Origin: Pochonia chlamydosporia 170
Lineage: Eukaryota; Ascomycota; Sordariomycetes; Hypocreales; Clavicipitaceae
DNA: 64,000 nt
Assembly: GCF_001653235.2 (NCBI RefSeq)
Contig: NC_035791.1
Location: forward strand, 5,456,001-5,520,000
Direction: 5' to 3'
Made by a program: the position numbers and the translations under genes
In this document: in pieces, positions 36,578 to 48,206 of the stretch
Layout of the letters: each line of letters begins with the position of its first letter
How positions within the stretch are numbered: the stretch's first letter is position 1
The notes under the pieces: model-generated
The model's database searches: none
Told to the model about the DNA's origin: nothing
Seen by the model: only the letters and a program-made list of their open reading frames with translations

Positions 36578-38421
36578 CTACACAATCACAGGAGTGTCCA
36601 GCCCTTTGACTTCGAGCCCCTCGAAGAGATCAAAGACGGCCTGGTTTTCGTGGAAGTCATTGTTAACTACCCAAGTTAGTAAAGTGCTCTGTCAATACCA
36701 TCATTTTAGCATCATTACATACCGACATTGACCAAGTACCACTCATTCATGATCTGGTCAAGGAGGACACGGCTGGGCGTGTCAGAATCAAAACAGTGCG
36801 CCCAGTCTGTACCAAGTCTAAAGGCCTCGTCTCTCCACGCGAGGAAACTGATACTCTCCACGATCGTAGGCTGAACAATCTCCTTGCCAGGGAACACACC
36901 CCACGTTACAGCGTTGGGCCCATCAGATGGGGCGTTGGTCTTGAGCTCACCATCCTTGGTAACGGCATAGTAGGTCAGTGTTGGCCTGTCCTCAATTCGC
37001 TTGACCATTTCCGTGAAGATGGATGCGGGAACAAGCAGCTCAAGATATGCCTTTTGATAAACGTAACCGTTGGAAGGTCCCCAGCCGTGGACAGGGTGGG
37101 ATGACTTGACGCCGTCGACTGCAGGCTGGGAGTTGATGGTCAAAAGACCCCGCTTGTTGAGCTCGATGAGATTGTCCTTGATGGCATCGGCTTCACCGGT
37201 GAGAGGAGCCTCGCTCCAGGGAAGTGACTCAATTTCTTGGTTGAGGTACTTGACGAAAATTTGGGCGATTTCTTGAACCGTTTGTGGCTCTCCCCACTTC
37301 TTGCGGTTGGCCTCGTTAGTGCCGGTCAAGCCAATACCATAAGCGTCAAGTTCTCCAAAGGCAGGCGATCGAGAATCACCCCATCGACCGTTAGGGAACT
37401 CGTCCCAGTCTTGTGTGCGGAGAACGTAAGACTTGTTGCGGTTGCGCCAGAAAATAGGTCGAACATCTTCGTCCCGGCGGCCCAGGGCCTTGGATTGTTT
37501 CCAGGGAAGGGCATGCTGGAGGGGCCGTTCGGCACATGGCGCCCAGGTAAGTTCCTCGAGGACCATGCGCGTGGCTTGAGCCAAGTTCATGGTATAGAAA
37601 TGCAAATGATGAATTCCGTTTGCCAACAATTTGCGGCACATTTCAGCGACCAGGGTCTTGCCAATCTCACGAACAGCAACATCATCGTTCTTGACGGGTT
37701 CCAGAGCAGTCATCCACTCATCAGGAACCTTGCACTGCATATGCTTGGCTCTCCTCAAAAAGCTAGCATATGTAGCAATGGGCATAATACCAGGCAGAAT
37801 TGGGATGGTAATGCCACGCTCGCGGACCTTGCCAACCCACCTGACAAAATTGTCGGCGTCGTAGAACATCTGAGTCACAATGAATGATGCACCCATGTCG
37901 ACCTTTTCCTTGAGATGGTCGAGCAGTTCGTCCTCGTTCTTGTTGTCGTCGCAGCCTTCGGGGTAGCCAGCAACGCCAATATCGAAGTGGTCGCCATAGG
38001 TGGCTCGAATGTGCTTGACGAGATCGCGGGCGTACTGGAAGCCGCCTTCGGTAGCGGTCCATTTCTCTTGGGCTCGAGGGGGATCACCACGCAAGGCGAG
38101 GATGTTGGTGCAGCCAGCCTTGTATGCTCTTTGGAGGGCATCGTTAACCTTCTCCATTCCCATGTCAGTGCAAGTCAAATGCATACAAGTCTCAAGGCCA
38201 TAAACAGACTGAGCCTGCAGCACCATCTCGCAGGTGAGCTCAGCGATGCGGCCGCCAGCACCCCAAGTAATGTCGATAAATTTGGGGCCAAAGTTGTACA
38301 TGCGATCGATTCGGTCGTAGAGATTCTGGACACCTTGAGCAGTCTTGGGAGGGAAGTATTCGAAGGAGAAGGACGGTTGTCCGTCCTTCTCGGCATCGAC
38401 TAGCATCTGCTTGATGTGCAT
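36578..38421 (-). CDS. met13: Methylenetetrahydrofolate reductase, MET13 type
   Basis: Flavoprotein that reduces 5,10-methylene-THF to 5-methyl-THF, the methyl donor for methionine synthesis, in the cytosol. Exon 1 is 38421-36723 and exon 2 is 36666-36578 (56-nt intron, GTATGT donor), giving 595 aa, the normal fungal size. The catalytic N-terminal barrel shows FSFEYFPPKTAQGVQNLYDR (with the catalytic Glu), FIDITWGAGG, ETCMHLTCTDM, ILALRGDPPR and TQMFYDADNF. The C-terminal regulatory domain shows FWRNRNKSYVLRT, LLTINSQPAVDG, HGWGPSNGYVYQK and AVTWGVFPGKEI. Full-length match to Met13 rather than the divergent paralogue Met12. The last exon codes the short C-terminus ending TPVIV. Confidence 0.95.
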
Positions 38422-40189
38422 GTTGGCGGCGGTGGTGTGAGGTGTGAGGTGTTAGAGAACCAGCGGAAAGAAAGAAACAAAGGTAAAGCGACACTGGAAG
38501 AGATGGTGAGTCTTTCAATATTCCCTCTTAGCACGGAGGCGAAATTTATGTCAAGAGTGTCCGTTGTGAACCCAGTGGTTCAAGTTCGAGCACAAGTGCA
38601 CTGAACGACTGAGGTGATTCACAAGCCCACCGCCCAGACTCCAGAGCCAGCAGGGTACGAGGTCGGTTTTCGGAGAAGTCGTCGATTCGCTCAATCAGGC
38701 GACAGCAAAGGACCCCGAAAGTGGGAATGTGCACAGTTGTCCTCCCGGGGACCGTACAACAGGAATTGCCTTGGCAAACAAGCACAAGGGCAGAGATTTG
38801 TAGGATTGTAAAGAGAACAAACTTGGGAAAAGTTCTCTGGACGAACTGTAAGCAAAGACTGAGCGAAAACGGGGAGTTCAGTGGCAGAGGTGGGGGGAGG
38901 GTTTCGTACTGGATCCTACAAGGAGGGCTTGAGGGGTACTTGAGGAACCCAAGCTCTGCCAGACCTGGAGAACCGGAGTGGCCAGAATGGTGATGATTGG
39001 GTCAACTGGTTAACGGAATCCACTGGCCGACGGCGACAATGTGTTGGTAGGGTGAGATCTGTACCGTTGCCGGGCCCTCGGGGGGGTCGAGAGAGACATT
39101 CGTCTACAAGATGACACAGAAAAAGAGACAGATGGTGCCGTCCCTACTGGACTGGACTGGCGGTGGACATGCATGTGCTGGTGCATTCGGGGTTTGTAAG
39201 CCAGGAGAGGAAAGGTATCACAAGTGTCTGCTTTTTGGTGTTTTCCCTCAATGTCAAGTTTCGTATCTCATGTCCCTCGGTGCATCGGGAAAGAGCCGGT
39301 TTGCCTTGCCCATGCTGTGTTGTGCACTTTCCTCTGCGTTCCATGTGCTCGCCATCGTGCCTTCCTCTGTTTCACTCCAGCCTCTTCACAGTCCCCGTCT
39401 TGTTCCTGTCGACTGGTGTGTTGACTCAACTTCTTGTCCCACGTTCCTGCCTTCCGTCCAGAAATGCCCCGCCTCTACATGACCTGTCCCCTCCAAGACC
39501 AGTTGACCAGACCCCACCTGGGCAAATGACGCCACCGGTGTGGAAGCCCATGGTTGCACCTGCACTTTTGGTTGGAGGCAGTGACCTTTGATGCAGCCGG
39601 TGTATCCATGTCCCTTTCCGCCTGCCATTGTTTGTATTGAACCAGACCACCAATCCATTTGCTGATCGTATTCGGATTCTTCTCCTTTGAGTTTGATCAG
39701 TTTGATCATCCCCCAATCACCTCAAGAACGACACAGTCAATGGCTCCTCAGTGGCTATGCGAACGGCTTCTCTGTTTCGACGTGACATTCTGCGCCTTGT
39801 TTCGCCGATTCTGAATTGAACAACCGGCGTCAGTCGCTGCTCGTTTCCATCGTGCATGCAGCTTGCCGCAAGATTCTCCGAGGAACCATCTCAACGACAG
39901 CCACACCCGCCATGAGCATGTGTTACCATCATGCGGAATAAAGTAGCTCGGAGATATTCGGCACTTCCCATATTATTGTTTACTGTACCAACGAACTTAA
40001 TTGGCAGTGCGATCGTTGCTCAGAACGTTTCTCGCCGATTGATGTGACTACTTGGCCTGTAGGAACGGGCCACTTCGGGACGAATTGAAAGTACAACATC
40101 CAGGCAGTGGTAAGATAATTGATGCGAACATCTTGTACAAATGAATGTTCACTTTGATACCAGAGACCAATGATAGACAAGCTCTGCTC
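38422..40189. other. Intergenic, upstream of met13, no gene seen
   Basis: About 1.8 kb containing the met13 promoter. Several overlapping frames around 39,100-39,700 are unsupported. Confidence 0.45.
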
Positions 40190-40985
40190 CTGCTAATTCC
40201 CCCTTTAACTCGGGTGTTCATAAAGCTACCTCTCTTGTCGCCGTGAACTTCATCGACGAGTCGATTATGACCCTTCAAGACGCTCCATGCCCCGAGAAAC
40301 GTGGTGACCATCACTAGTGTAATGGCGACCCCTAGAAATGCACAATTGACAAGGCCATAGTCATATCACCTTGTGCCAAACGGAACTTAGGTAGTGACAA
40401 GTAACTTTCGCCCACCCCAGACTGCATAGTCGCCGAGCAAGTAGACACCAGCGTACCAAGCTGATATGCTGTCCGAGCGACAATAGACCTCGTAGGAGGC
40501 GGAGGTGATCCCATCAGATGACTTGGCAGAACGCCAAAGGCTCTCTGAGTGGCAAATTGCCGGAACTGCCCCCGTGTTCAATCCCATCTGAACTCTTGTA
40601 TATGGAAAAGTAGGCCAGCGGCCACCACACAAGAGAACATAATGGCTAGGCGCCGACACAACTCTCTGACAGACTACCAATACAAATGGCACCGAGGAAT
40701 CCGCCCATGTTTGCAACTACCTGTGTTGTCGCGGTTGATCGGGCGTCAACTCAACCTCCTCGACAAGCATTATTGGGTACAGGTCTTATGCTCCGTGAGA
40801 CTAATGGCATTCAATTAATCGTAACCTCACCAGTACCGCATAACTTGAGCATTCAACTTACAATAAACAAGAGTCCACTCAACGAGTTCGCCATAAAAGT
40901 ATGTTTAGCCAGTATTCACAAAGTCCGGTTGGTTTCAAGGCAGTTACCCTGGAAGTGAGATATCTCCGAAAGTTGATGTCAAGTT
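40190..40985 (-). pseudogene. Relic of a JEN1-type carboxylate/H+ symporter (MFS)
   Basis: Pieces of one transporter appear in order but in different frames. Near 40970-40930 is an N-terminal-like RRYLTSRVTALKP. Near 40735-40670 is TTQVVANMGGFLGAICIG. Near 40655-40600 is the MFS loop and helix RRLAIMFSCVVAAGLLF. Near 40560-40440 is FGVLPSHLMGSPPPPTRS followed by AYQLGTLVSTCSATMQSGVG. Near 40365-40270 is a last helix, YDYGLVNCAFLGVAITLVMV. The AYQLG/LVS/SAT block after a Pro-rich SPP is characteristic of lactate/pyruvate permeases of the Jen1 group. Only about 800 nt remain of an expected 1.5 kb or more; the first helices are missing and at least three frame breaks plus stops are needed. It is not functional as read. 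Confidence 0.65.
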
Positions 40986-41275
40986 TGTATTTGAGATTGG
41001 TCTTTTCAACCGCTTCCGATTCGCAATCCAGCATTACCGCATTGTCTTTAGGATGTTATTTCATCAGCATATGACCAAAATTATTGCAAACACCAAGTGA
41101 TGAATCAGTAAAGATCAAAATAGCACAGGTCCGTGAACTGTGTTCTGTTTGTAATGCCGATTCGCCAACGTCACATTCCCATTGACACCATTCTGAGTTT
41201 CCAACTTCCCACCTCAATTCAAGCAGTTGTTACTCTTCCATCTCAACCCAGTATACGAAACCCCCAGTCCCATAA
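40986..41275. other. Intergenic, no gene seen
   Basis: AT-rich flank between the transporter relic and the GNAT gene. No recognisable coding sequence. Confidence 0.45.
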
Positions 41276-41962
41276 CTAAGACACAACCATCTCCCACTCA
41301 TCCAACACATTCCGCTCCTTAAAGTAATCCGTATCAACAATCCTAAACCCCAACTTCTCCAAAACCCTACCACTCCTCCTATTCGACTTCAGCGTCTCGG
41401 CAATAAACCTCCTCGCTCCCCTCTCCTCAACCGCCCACTGAACCACCACCCTCGTCGCCTCAAGAGCAATTCCCTTGCCCCAATGCTCAGGACTAACACC
41501 ATACCTCATCTCCAGCATCTCCTGCCACGGCGGAAGCGGCGCGTCCCCTTCACCACGCGGCGGGAGCATAGGTATGCAGTCCCTAGCACACGAATATCCC
41601 ACCCAGTCAACCTCTTGCCAGCTCAGATCACTCCCCTCGAGTTCGATGATCCGCACTTCAGGCAATTTCTTCAATCTCCTTCCTCCGGCAAAGACTCCGT
41701 CTTTCGTGGGCAGAATCCCCACTGCAAAGTCGCCCATGTTTCGGGCGTGCCAGCGTTTGACATCCCGACCGAGGAGTTCGTATCTGATCTGGTCGTCTGT
41801 CCAGGATTTCGCGGGGAAGGCATCTCCGAAGCCCATGCCGCAGAACTCGTGGTCCTCGTGTAGTTTTTTGAAGAGGGTTCTGTATCCGGGTATGGATTCG
41901 GATATGGGTGTCGGCACGAAGACCAGCCGGTCTGTGACGAGGATAAATGGTGTGAATGACAT
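41276..41962 (-). CDS. GNAT-family N-acetyltransferase (RimJ-like)
   Basis: Single-exon 228-aa protein with the GCN5-related acetyltransferase fold, which moves acetyl from acetyl-CoA to an amine; the substrate is unknown. It opens with the typical ILVTDRLVFVPT strand. The acetyl-CoA-binding loop is in MRYGVSPEHWGKGIALEA (the Q/RxxGxG/A variant), then RFIAETLKSNRRSGRVLEKLGF, the standard motif B. This pattern matches RimJ/RimL-like fungal proteins. A frame this long and intact beside decayed genes suggests it is still under selection. Confidence 0.85.
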   Translation of the reverse strand: MSFTPFILVTDRLVFVPTPISESIPGYRTLFKKLHEDHEFCGMGFGDAFPAKSWTDDQIRYELLGRDVKRWHARNMGDFAVGILPTKDGVFAGGRRLKKLPEVRIIELEGSDLSWQEVDWVGYSCARDCIPMLPPRGEGDAPLPPWQEMLEMRYGVSPEHWGKGIALEATRVVVQWAVEERGARRFIAETLKSNRRSGRVLEKLGFRIVDTDYFKERNVLDEWEMVVS

Positions 41963-42325
41963 GGCTGGCTATTAAGTCGTTTGATATGAAAGGTTTGCTT
42001 GGATAGAGTGAAGAATTCATCAAGGTTGTGTATGTTATATGAGTGGGGTGAGTTGACTCATTCGACTGTGGAGATGAAATGCAAACTTCACACACAACTT
42101 TACAACCAAGTCATCTTCAAACAACAAGCAAAAATGAATACACACTCGAATCATTAAGCAATCCAACCAACATCCCCCAAAACATCCTCAACCCCTCACA
42201 CCCAACCCCCCCGGCAAACAGCTTATTCTCGTACTCCTCGCGACACAATCAGCCAAATTCCATGCTCATATCCCGCAAACACGAATAAAGATATATCCGA
42301 CTAGACTTCGCATAAACTAAAATTC
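41963..42325. other. Intergenic, no gene seen
   Basis: The GNAT promoter and the 3' flank of the F-box-like gene. No features seen. Confidence 0.45.
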
Positions 42326-43590
42326 CTAAGCTCTTGGGTTCTTGGCTCCACACCCATAGCAGCTTTCTTCATCCGTAAACATATCCTCCAAATGGAGATC
42401 TTCGCCATTCCTCCATCTAGCCAAATCCTCTTCCTCCCACGCAAGCTCTTTTGGGGTCAAGTCGCCTAACCCCAAAAGTCTGCGCAAACGAGGCGTCATG
42501 TAATAGTTGTTATAACATGAGCGTTTTATAAGAAAGTCGGGAAAACCGGTTTTGCCAGTAGGGTGAAATTCTTGCCGTACTCGCCGTTGTATAGTTAATT
42601 TACATGTATCCCCTGGAGTATCACTCGCCTCCATAAAGTGGCGAGCCGGATTCTCAAAGAAAGGGTGTAAGATTGGAAATGCTAATACAACCGTAAGTTG
42701 GGGAGCGGCGGTGGCCAAAGTGACGATTGGAGATGCGATGGCACGCTCATGGACAACAGACCAAGACAGCGCAGCTGTGTGGTCAATCTCAACCATAAGC
42801 ACGCGCAGCTTCGTAAGTTGGGCTATTAGAGGCCATAGACTATTCCACAGCTCAGCACCAATCCTGGCCTGGCTGCTGTCCGCTTCTAAATCGCGTTCGC
42901 CTTCCATCATCTTGCAAGCTGGTAGGCCTAGCCTTGCGGTGATGTGTAGCCTGTGAACATTTTGGAACATGTTCGTTGCAATGTTGTTAGGGCGGTAGGT
43001 TTCCGGTTTTAATAAGGTATATAGAAAAGCCGGATCTGCCACACGCAGGGTGACTAGGCTGCTTAAGAAGTTGATGGTGTCGTTGTACCTTTTGCATCCC
43101 ACGTTAGAGCGGCACGGCCCATAATGAAGACAAGATCTAGTAGGGAGGGGGATGCTGGGACTGAGACCTACATCCATTTGCAAGTGATAAGCATTGCAAT
43201 AATGCCGGGATTGCCTTGTTTAGTTAATAATGCTTCTTCGCATGCCCAATGCGGACCCCATGCGGAACCTAAACGTCTCGCCCACACCCTATCTTCATAG
43301 TAATCACCGGTTGTTCGACGTTCATAACCCCAGTCAGTTTCGCAGTCGAGAGCCGAAGTAACACATCGTGAAAGGCGGTATCGTCCCGAACGACGTCGGG
43401 ATATGTGAACTGTCTCAGGTAGTACATATGATAACACGGCTTGACGGATTTCCGATGGGAGACGAGAAAGTTTAGACTCAGAATGGAACTTTCTCCCTTT
43501 CCTGATTGTTAATGAACGATAACAATACCGGAATTTGCGCAGGAAGCGAAAGACGTATCTCTTTCCCCGTCGCCACGTCTTTCTAGGCAT
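42326..43590 (-). CDS. F-box/DUF7730-like protein
   Basis: Hypothetical protein with an F-box-like start. Exon 1 is 43590-43172 and exon 2 is 43088-42326 (83-nt intron, GTAGGT donor, CTAAC branch), giving 393 aa. After a very basic N-terminus (MPRKTWRRGKRYVFRFLRKF), the segment KLSRLPSEIRQAVLSYVLPE is the common fungal F-box-like LPxEIRxxIxxxVL motif. The junction LITCKWMYNDTINFLSSLVTL matches the usual second block, in which a large lineage-specific fungal family recounts possible cell-surface or substrate-recognition modules. The C-terminus ends with CYGCGAKNPRA. Such genes are numerous and fast-evolving in Sordariomycetes. Role unknown; an SCF-ligase link is only inference. Confidence 0.7.
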
Positions 43591-44071
43591 TTTGGCGTGG
43601 ACGGACTGAATGAGAGTATATGTTACTCGCGCATTTGTAGCATGTGAGCGGGGTCAGCGGCTACAGAAATACATTGAGGCACGGGATCTTTATCCATCTG
43701 CTCATGCTGAAGTACTTGGCCCAACATTGAACTTGTAATGAAACCGGTGGTGGTTGTTGGCCGTGGCCGTGGCTTTGCAGCAACCAACAGTCTATAAGCC
43801 ACCCCCAATGCAACCGAGCATAATACCAACTACAAATGAGGAGCTTCACTTGTGTGAAACGGGTCATGTACTTGGAGTAGTCCGATTTCTTTCCCCAGGC
43901 TTCGTTCCCAACGTATCTTCCATCGTTTGGTATAGACTCCAATCGACCAATGTCGCAAAAAGGGCCTGTTTCGGGTCACTAATACTCAGTATATGTGTAT
44001 ATACATTGTAGGAATAGAGTTCACAAAGAATAAAATAACTACTCACCATATTCTTGTTGGTGTTAGTTGGA
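43591..44071. other. Intergenic, no supported gene
   Basis: A frame on the minus strand at 43829-43623 has a hydrophobic start, but it begins with TTG and has no recognisable domain, so it is not called. Confidence 0.4.
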
Positions 44072-44347
44072 CTACATGGCCGTGAGGTTATCAAGTAGTA
44101 TTTCAGGTACCGGGTTAGGGGGAAACATGGCGTCGAGGTTATCCCCGTCAATGTGTGCGTGCTGTAGATTATTGTGTTTGAGTGGTTGAGCTATTTCGTT
44201 TGCTGTAGAAGTTTTGCCGGAGCCGGAGCGGTCGGACCTGAGGAGGAGTTGCATATTCATGAGGATCTGATATTCACGGGTTTGTTGAGGAGGTGAGTGC
44301 TCAGATGAACAAGATGAGAAGGCAGGTCTGAAGTGTAGATGAGTCAC
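44072..44347 (-). pseudogene. Truncated P-loop kinase-like NTPase relic
   Basis: The segment from the ATG at 44260 holds a Walker A loop (DRSGSGKTSTANEIA) and a downstream AHIDGDNLDAMFPP block. This is the N-terminal layout of a fungal P-loop kinase-like family (APS/shikimate-kinase-like fold). The frame stops after LLDNLTAM at TAG (44074-44072), where relatives typically have MW. Continuing past it gives SN, another stop, then HQQEYG, so the reading frame can be followed but is broken twice. Nothing recognisable of the rest of the domain follows. The residue before GSGKT is altered too. Interpreted as a dead fragment. Confidence 0.5.
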
Positions 44348-44544
44348 ATTGTAAACTCGGATGATCCCAACTCATTGATTCGAGCACATATCATGTAGAT
44401 CAATTTATTTTCTACTGCATGTAAAAGTGTGGTGTGGATATATACAATCAAGCTATACAAGTCAAAACAAAACATGCTAACCAACGCCTGGATATTGCCA
44501 TCATGTAACCTTCTAACACAACCAAAAAAGACCAAATTTTCCAC

Positions 44545-45730
44545 CTAAGACACGCCCGTAGTTTCGTTCCCAGCAGCCGTCAACGCCAACGGCGGCGCTC
44601 CTCGCAGCCTTCTCCACCGATTACTCGTATCAATAATATCTCGATCAAAAAGAAACCACCACCGCTGAAACAACACTTGCCCAACCTCCCAACACGCAGG
44701 GTCGTACGGGTCGGAACCGTAGATCCTCACCCCCTCCGCATTATCTTCAAAATCGTACGCAAAATTAACAAGGGCGAGGGGCCCCGAGGCGGAAGGCGGG
44801 CGCGCGTCGTCGGGGAGCGAGAGGATGCCGATGATCTTGTCCCTGACGCTGGGCCAGGGCAAGAAGTCGAAGAGCGGATGGTGCGGGATCAGAACTTGTG
44901 AGGGAGTGGGACGCCATGCAGTGGGAAGCTGATGGGACGGTGTCGCGATTCCTTGATTAAAGGGCGACAAAGCATCCAGGCTCCAAAGTTGGCCCTTGCA
45001 TCCAAGACGATCCGCTATACGCAGCATCGCACGGAGAAGTGTCAGTTCATGGACGGGCAAAAGGTAGCTGTCGGGGAAGCTGACATCGGATGATGAGTTT
45101 GACATGCTATCTAAGGACGGCGGTGAACCAAACATTACATTGGACATGGTGGTTGACGAGGGAAGGGTACTCCTTTGCCCGTCGTCGTTGGAATCGGCCG
45201 TCATGGTCGTTGCTGTCGCGACAGCAGACGAGGACGTCGCGAGATAGTCGTGATACGCCGTTGAGGAGTCGCCCATCATCGTCGGCAGCGTTGGATCGGT
45301 CAACATGTCCCAATTTGTGAAGCACATGTCGATGCCGATGCCAAACATGGCGCTTGGACTTTGGATGACGGTTTCGACCGGTTCTATCATGTCGATGGGC
45401 ACATCTTGGCCCGACTGCGAGTTATCATCGTCGGGTTCTTGACTGGTGCTTTCTTTCGAACTGCCGTTGTCTCTCATTCGCTTTTGTCTCTTTTTCTCCC
45501 CTGTGTATCTTGTGAGCTTCTCTCACTCATCTCCTTCTAATATCCATTCTCACAAAGACGGTGTGATTTCACGTACGATATCTTCGCTGCGCCAACACGT
45601 TTAATATTCGCTTTCTTTCTGCAGCATCCTCTTCAATATCGGGGACCTCCAGTGGTGGCGGAGGTTTATATATCCGTTGTCTTGTGCGAGGCCGTGAGCT
45701 TGAACTCGAGCTATTCGATTTGTCGCCCAT
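44545..45730 (-). CDS. bZIP-type transcription factor with DUF3425 domain
   Basis: Putative nuclear regulator. Exon 1 is 45730-45577 and exon 2 is 45500-44545 (76-nt intron, GTACGT donor), giving 369 aa. The basic region is completed across the intron: ERKRILNVLAQRRYREKKRQ. A regular leucine zipper is not evident after it, which is common in this fungal class. The C-terminal DUF3425 domain shows VHELTLLRAMLRIADRLGC, then PSQVLIPHHPLFDFLPWPSV, RDKIIGIL, and WEVGQVLFQRWWFLFDRDII. A Ser/Thr-rich linker lies between. The ATG at 45730 (MGDKSNSS) is preferred; an in-frame ATG at 45760 is possible. Target genes are unknown. Confidence 0.85.
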
Positions 45731-47237
45731 TTTTTGTGTCGTCTCAAAGCTACCTTTCAACCGTTTTTCTCACCAACGTCTTGTAACAAGATCAAGTTGT
45801 CAGAAGCAACCTTTGGAAAGAGTCGTCCTTCAACTTTTTCAGGCGTGATCCCCTGCAGGTTATGCCTCTGGGCTCTTTATACATTACAAATGCACCTGGC
45901 ATATGATAATTGTTTCCAAAAACAAATCAATCCCTAGCCTTATAAATGCACGTTAAAAATGACAAGGACCATTTGGCGAGAGCCGCAATCGCATGGCCCT
46001 TCTTCAGCCATTCTTCAAACCCCACCAGCAAGCAACCATAACGCTTAAGTGGAGGTGTGAGTTCGATACAAGACATGGCACCCTTACGGATAACCGGATA
46101 CCTGGCTAGTCAGCTGAATACCATGCTGGAGACAAGTATCTACTATTGTGGGTGAACCCACCAAGCCCCCGGCAGGATGTATTGGGCAATCTGTGCGATT
46201 CCAAGCGGCTGAACAAGACCCCTGGTTGTCCCAACTCATGCCTGGGGTGCTTGGGGGAGGGGAATTCCGTTCAACACATGGCTGCGCCCTACGAAAGGGC
46301 TGGCGCCCCCTCCGTTTTGCAAGCCTTCAAGCCTGGTGAACTCTGGATTCGTCGTATAATGCCACATGGAGCGAAAGAACAGTGGCTGATGGCCTGTCAA
46401 CGGAGGGCGATTTGGCCCGCGACCCTCGACCCTAGCAACCCTAGGCACCGACCTTCGTCAGACGGGCTTGATCATGATCGGACTTTCGGCGTGTAAGTGG
46501 AGCGATTGAGGCCAGAGATGGTGTAGTCACGACCCAGAGGACTTGAGTTGCTCCAAAACCGACGGCCGGGGAGTCACGTCACTTGCAAGCGAGCCAAGCC
46601 ATCGATGCCGTGGCGTGGTAAGACTGTCACTGATGCAGCGAGAAAAATTTCCGAATTCCTTGGTTTTGGCCTGGAGCTCAGAGGAAGCTATCAAAGCTAT
46701 CGTGAACGCAATGCTGTCAGTTGGAGGTATTGGCGTAATACCTGCCCTGAAGACGAATAGTCAACGATGCCATACCTGATTTTTATGGTGCTTGTCTACC
46801 ATTCGCACGTTACCAACCACGTACCGACAGTCTTCAACTTTGACAAACATCTCGTCGTCGACATCTCGGCATGGAGGACGGTCCACATTCCCACAACAAA
46901 ACGGGCACCTAGCGTTGTTCCACTTGGCTTGGGAAACACTCACAAGTCTATTTTGAGTTGACAACCCCATCTGCCTCAATCCACTCCAACCGCTAATGTA
47001 ATTGCCGGGAGTCATATCGTCCAGAGTTGCCAAACTGAACCAGACAAGACGTGAGTTTCTGCATGTAGCACATGGTCTAAACCTCCTGTGCCAAGGATCC
47101 TAGCAGGTTCAGCTATACCACCCGGGAACGCTACCCGTTCTCCTCCCCATCAACTCGCACTCCTTTCCAATGAGCACACAATCACTATCCAATCGCCCTA
47201 GAACATTTAACCCAGTCGTCAGCCTTAAATTAACCAA
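45731..47237. other. Intergenic, no supported gene
   Basis: About 1.5 kb. A 90-residue minus frame at 47033-46761 with a CPFC motif is the only one of note and is not convincing. It probably contains the bZIP promoter. Confidence 0.45.
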
Positions 47238-48206
47238 CTAACCTAATAAAAGGGTAACCAGTGCGGAGGCACCAAGCAAATAGGACAAGCCTCTCCCTCG
47301 GCCTGCATGCCCGCCACCAACAACCGCTGAAGAAGAAGAAGTTAGTGATGATGAAGAGGTCGGAGCCTGTAACGCCGATGTTGCGGCCGAGGTAATTCCA
47401 CCATCTGTAACTGGTGGCTTTGTTATCTTCCCTGTCGGCGACCCTGCATTGTCTGCCCCTGTTGTTGTCGACCTAATTGACCCAGTTGAGGACACCACAG
47501 TCTCAGCCATATTTGTCCTGGTCCTGGCCATTGGACAGTGGAGGCTCTTCAACCCATCTAGCCGCGCCTTGAGATGACTTTCTGGGTGCCACGTCGGTTT
47601 CGTCGGTTCCAACATAGACCACTTCTCCATGCCTGCCGTCACAAACACCAATTTTGACCGTGTCTCCACCCAACAAGTGTTCACCGCTGATGACTTGTCC
47701 TTGTTCCCTTTCCCTTTCTGTGCTTGTGATGGCATTGGCATCTCCGTCTCCTCGCTGCCTGGTCCTGCCGTCGCAGCATAGCACCAACCCCCTTGATCTG
47801 AAAGTGTGTCGTCACTGCCTCGTCCCAGGTTGCAACCCCATGAAGTGGTTGTCCCAGAAATAGTGTACTGCCCAGCCCATGACGAGCCCTTAAAATGAGA
47901 GATAGTCTGCTCGGGGAAGTTGGTCGGACAGCCCGATCCCGGCGCACAGGTTACCAGAAGCGTAGCGTAGAGTTCGTCATCGCGTGTGCTTGCTTCAATA
48001 ACTGAACCAACGAGTGACAACGGAGTGTTGGCGTCGTACACAAGAATAAGCGGAAGTCGGTCGACGGGGGATCCAGCGGTAACTGATCATTCACAACCAT
48101 ACTACTCTTTCTCCTTCAGCGACACCCGATAGGCGTTCAATTTCCATGTGTTGTTTTCTGTATGCCCTGTGAGAGCCTTCATCCGATAGAATGGTCGACC
48201 CTGACA
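47238..48206 (-). pseudogene. Probable GPI-anchored cell-wall protein gene with two in-frame stops
   Basis: One frame can be followed from 48206 to 47238. The 5' part reads GRPFYRMKALTGHTENNTWK and on to VSLKEKE. Then come TAG (48104-48102), four codons, and TGA, after which the same frame continues SVTAGSPVDRLPLILVYDAN. It runs through a Cys-containing domain to a Ser/Thr-rich stalk and a hydrophobic C-terminus (LSYLLGASALVTLLLG) preceded by small residues, as in GPI-anchored proteins. No ATG opens the downstream part; its longest frame starts at a GTG (48041). No intron of workable length removes both stops in phase. Both stops could arise from CAG/TGG and CGA/TGG by C:G to T:A change. The family is unknown to me. 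Confidence 0.5.

Noticed and set aside
43623..43829. 68-residue minus-strand frame with a hydrophobic start
   Set aside because: It starts with TTG rather than ATG and has no recognisable family.
46761..47033. 90-residue minus-strand frame with a CPFC motif
   Set aside because: A single motif, no homologous context and no convincing expression signals.
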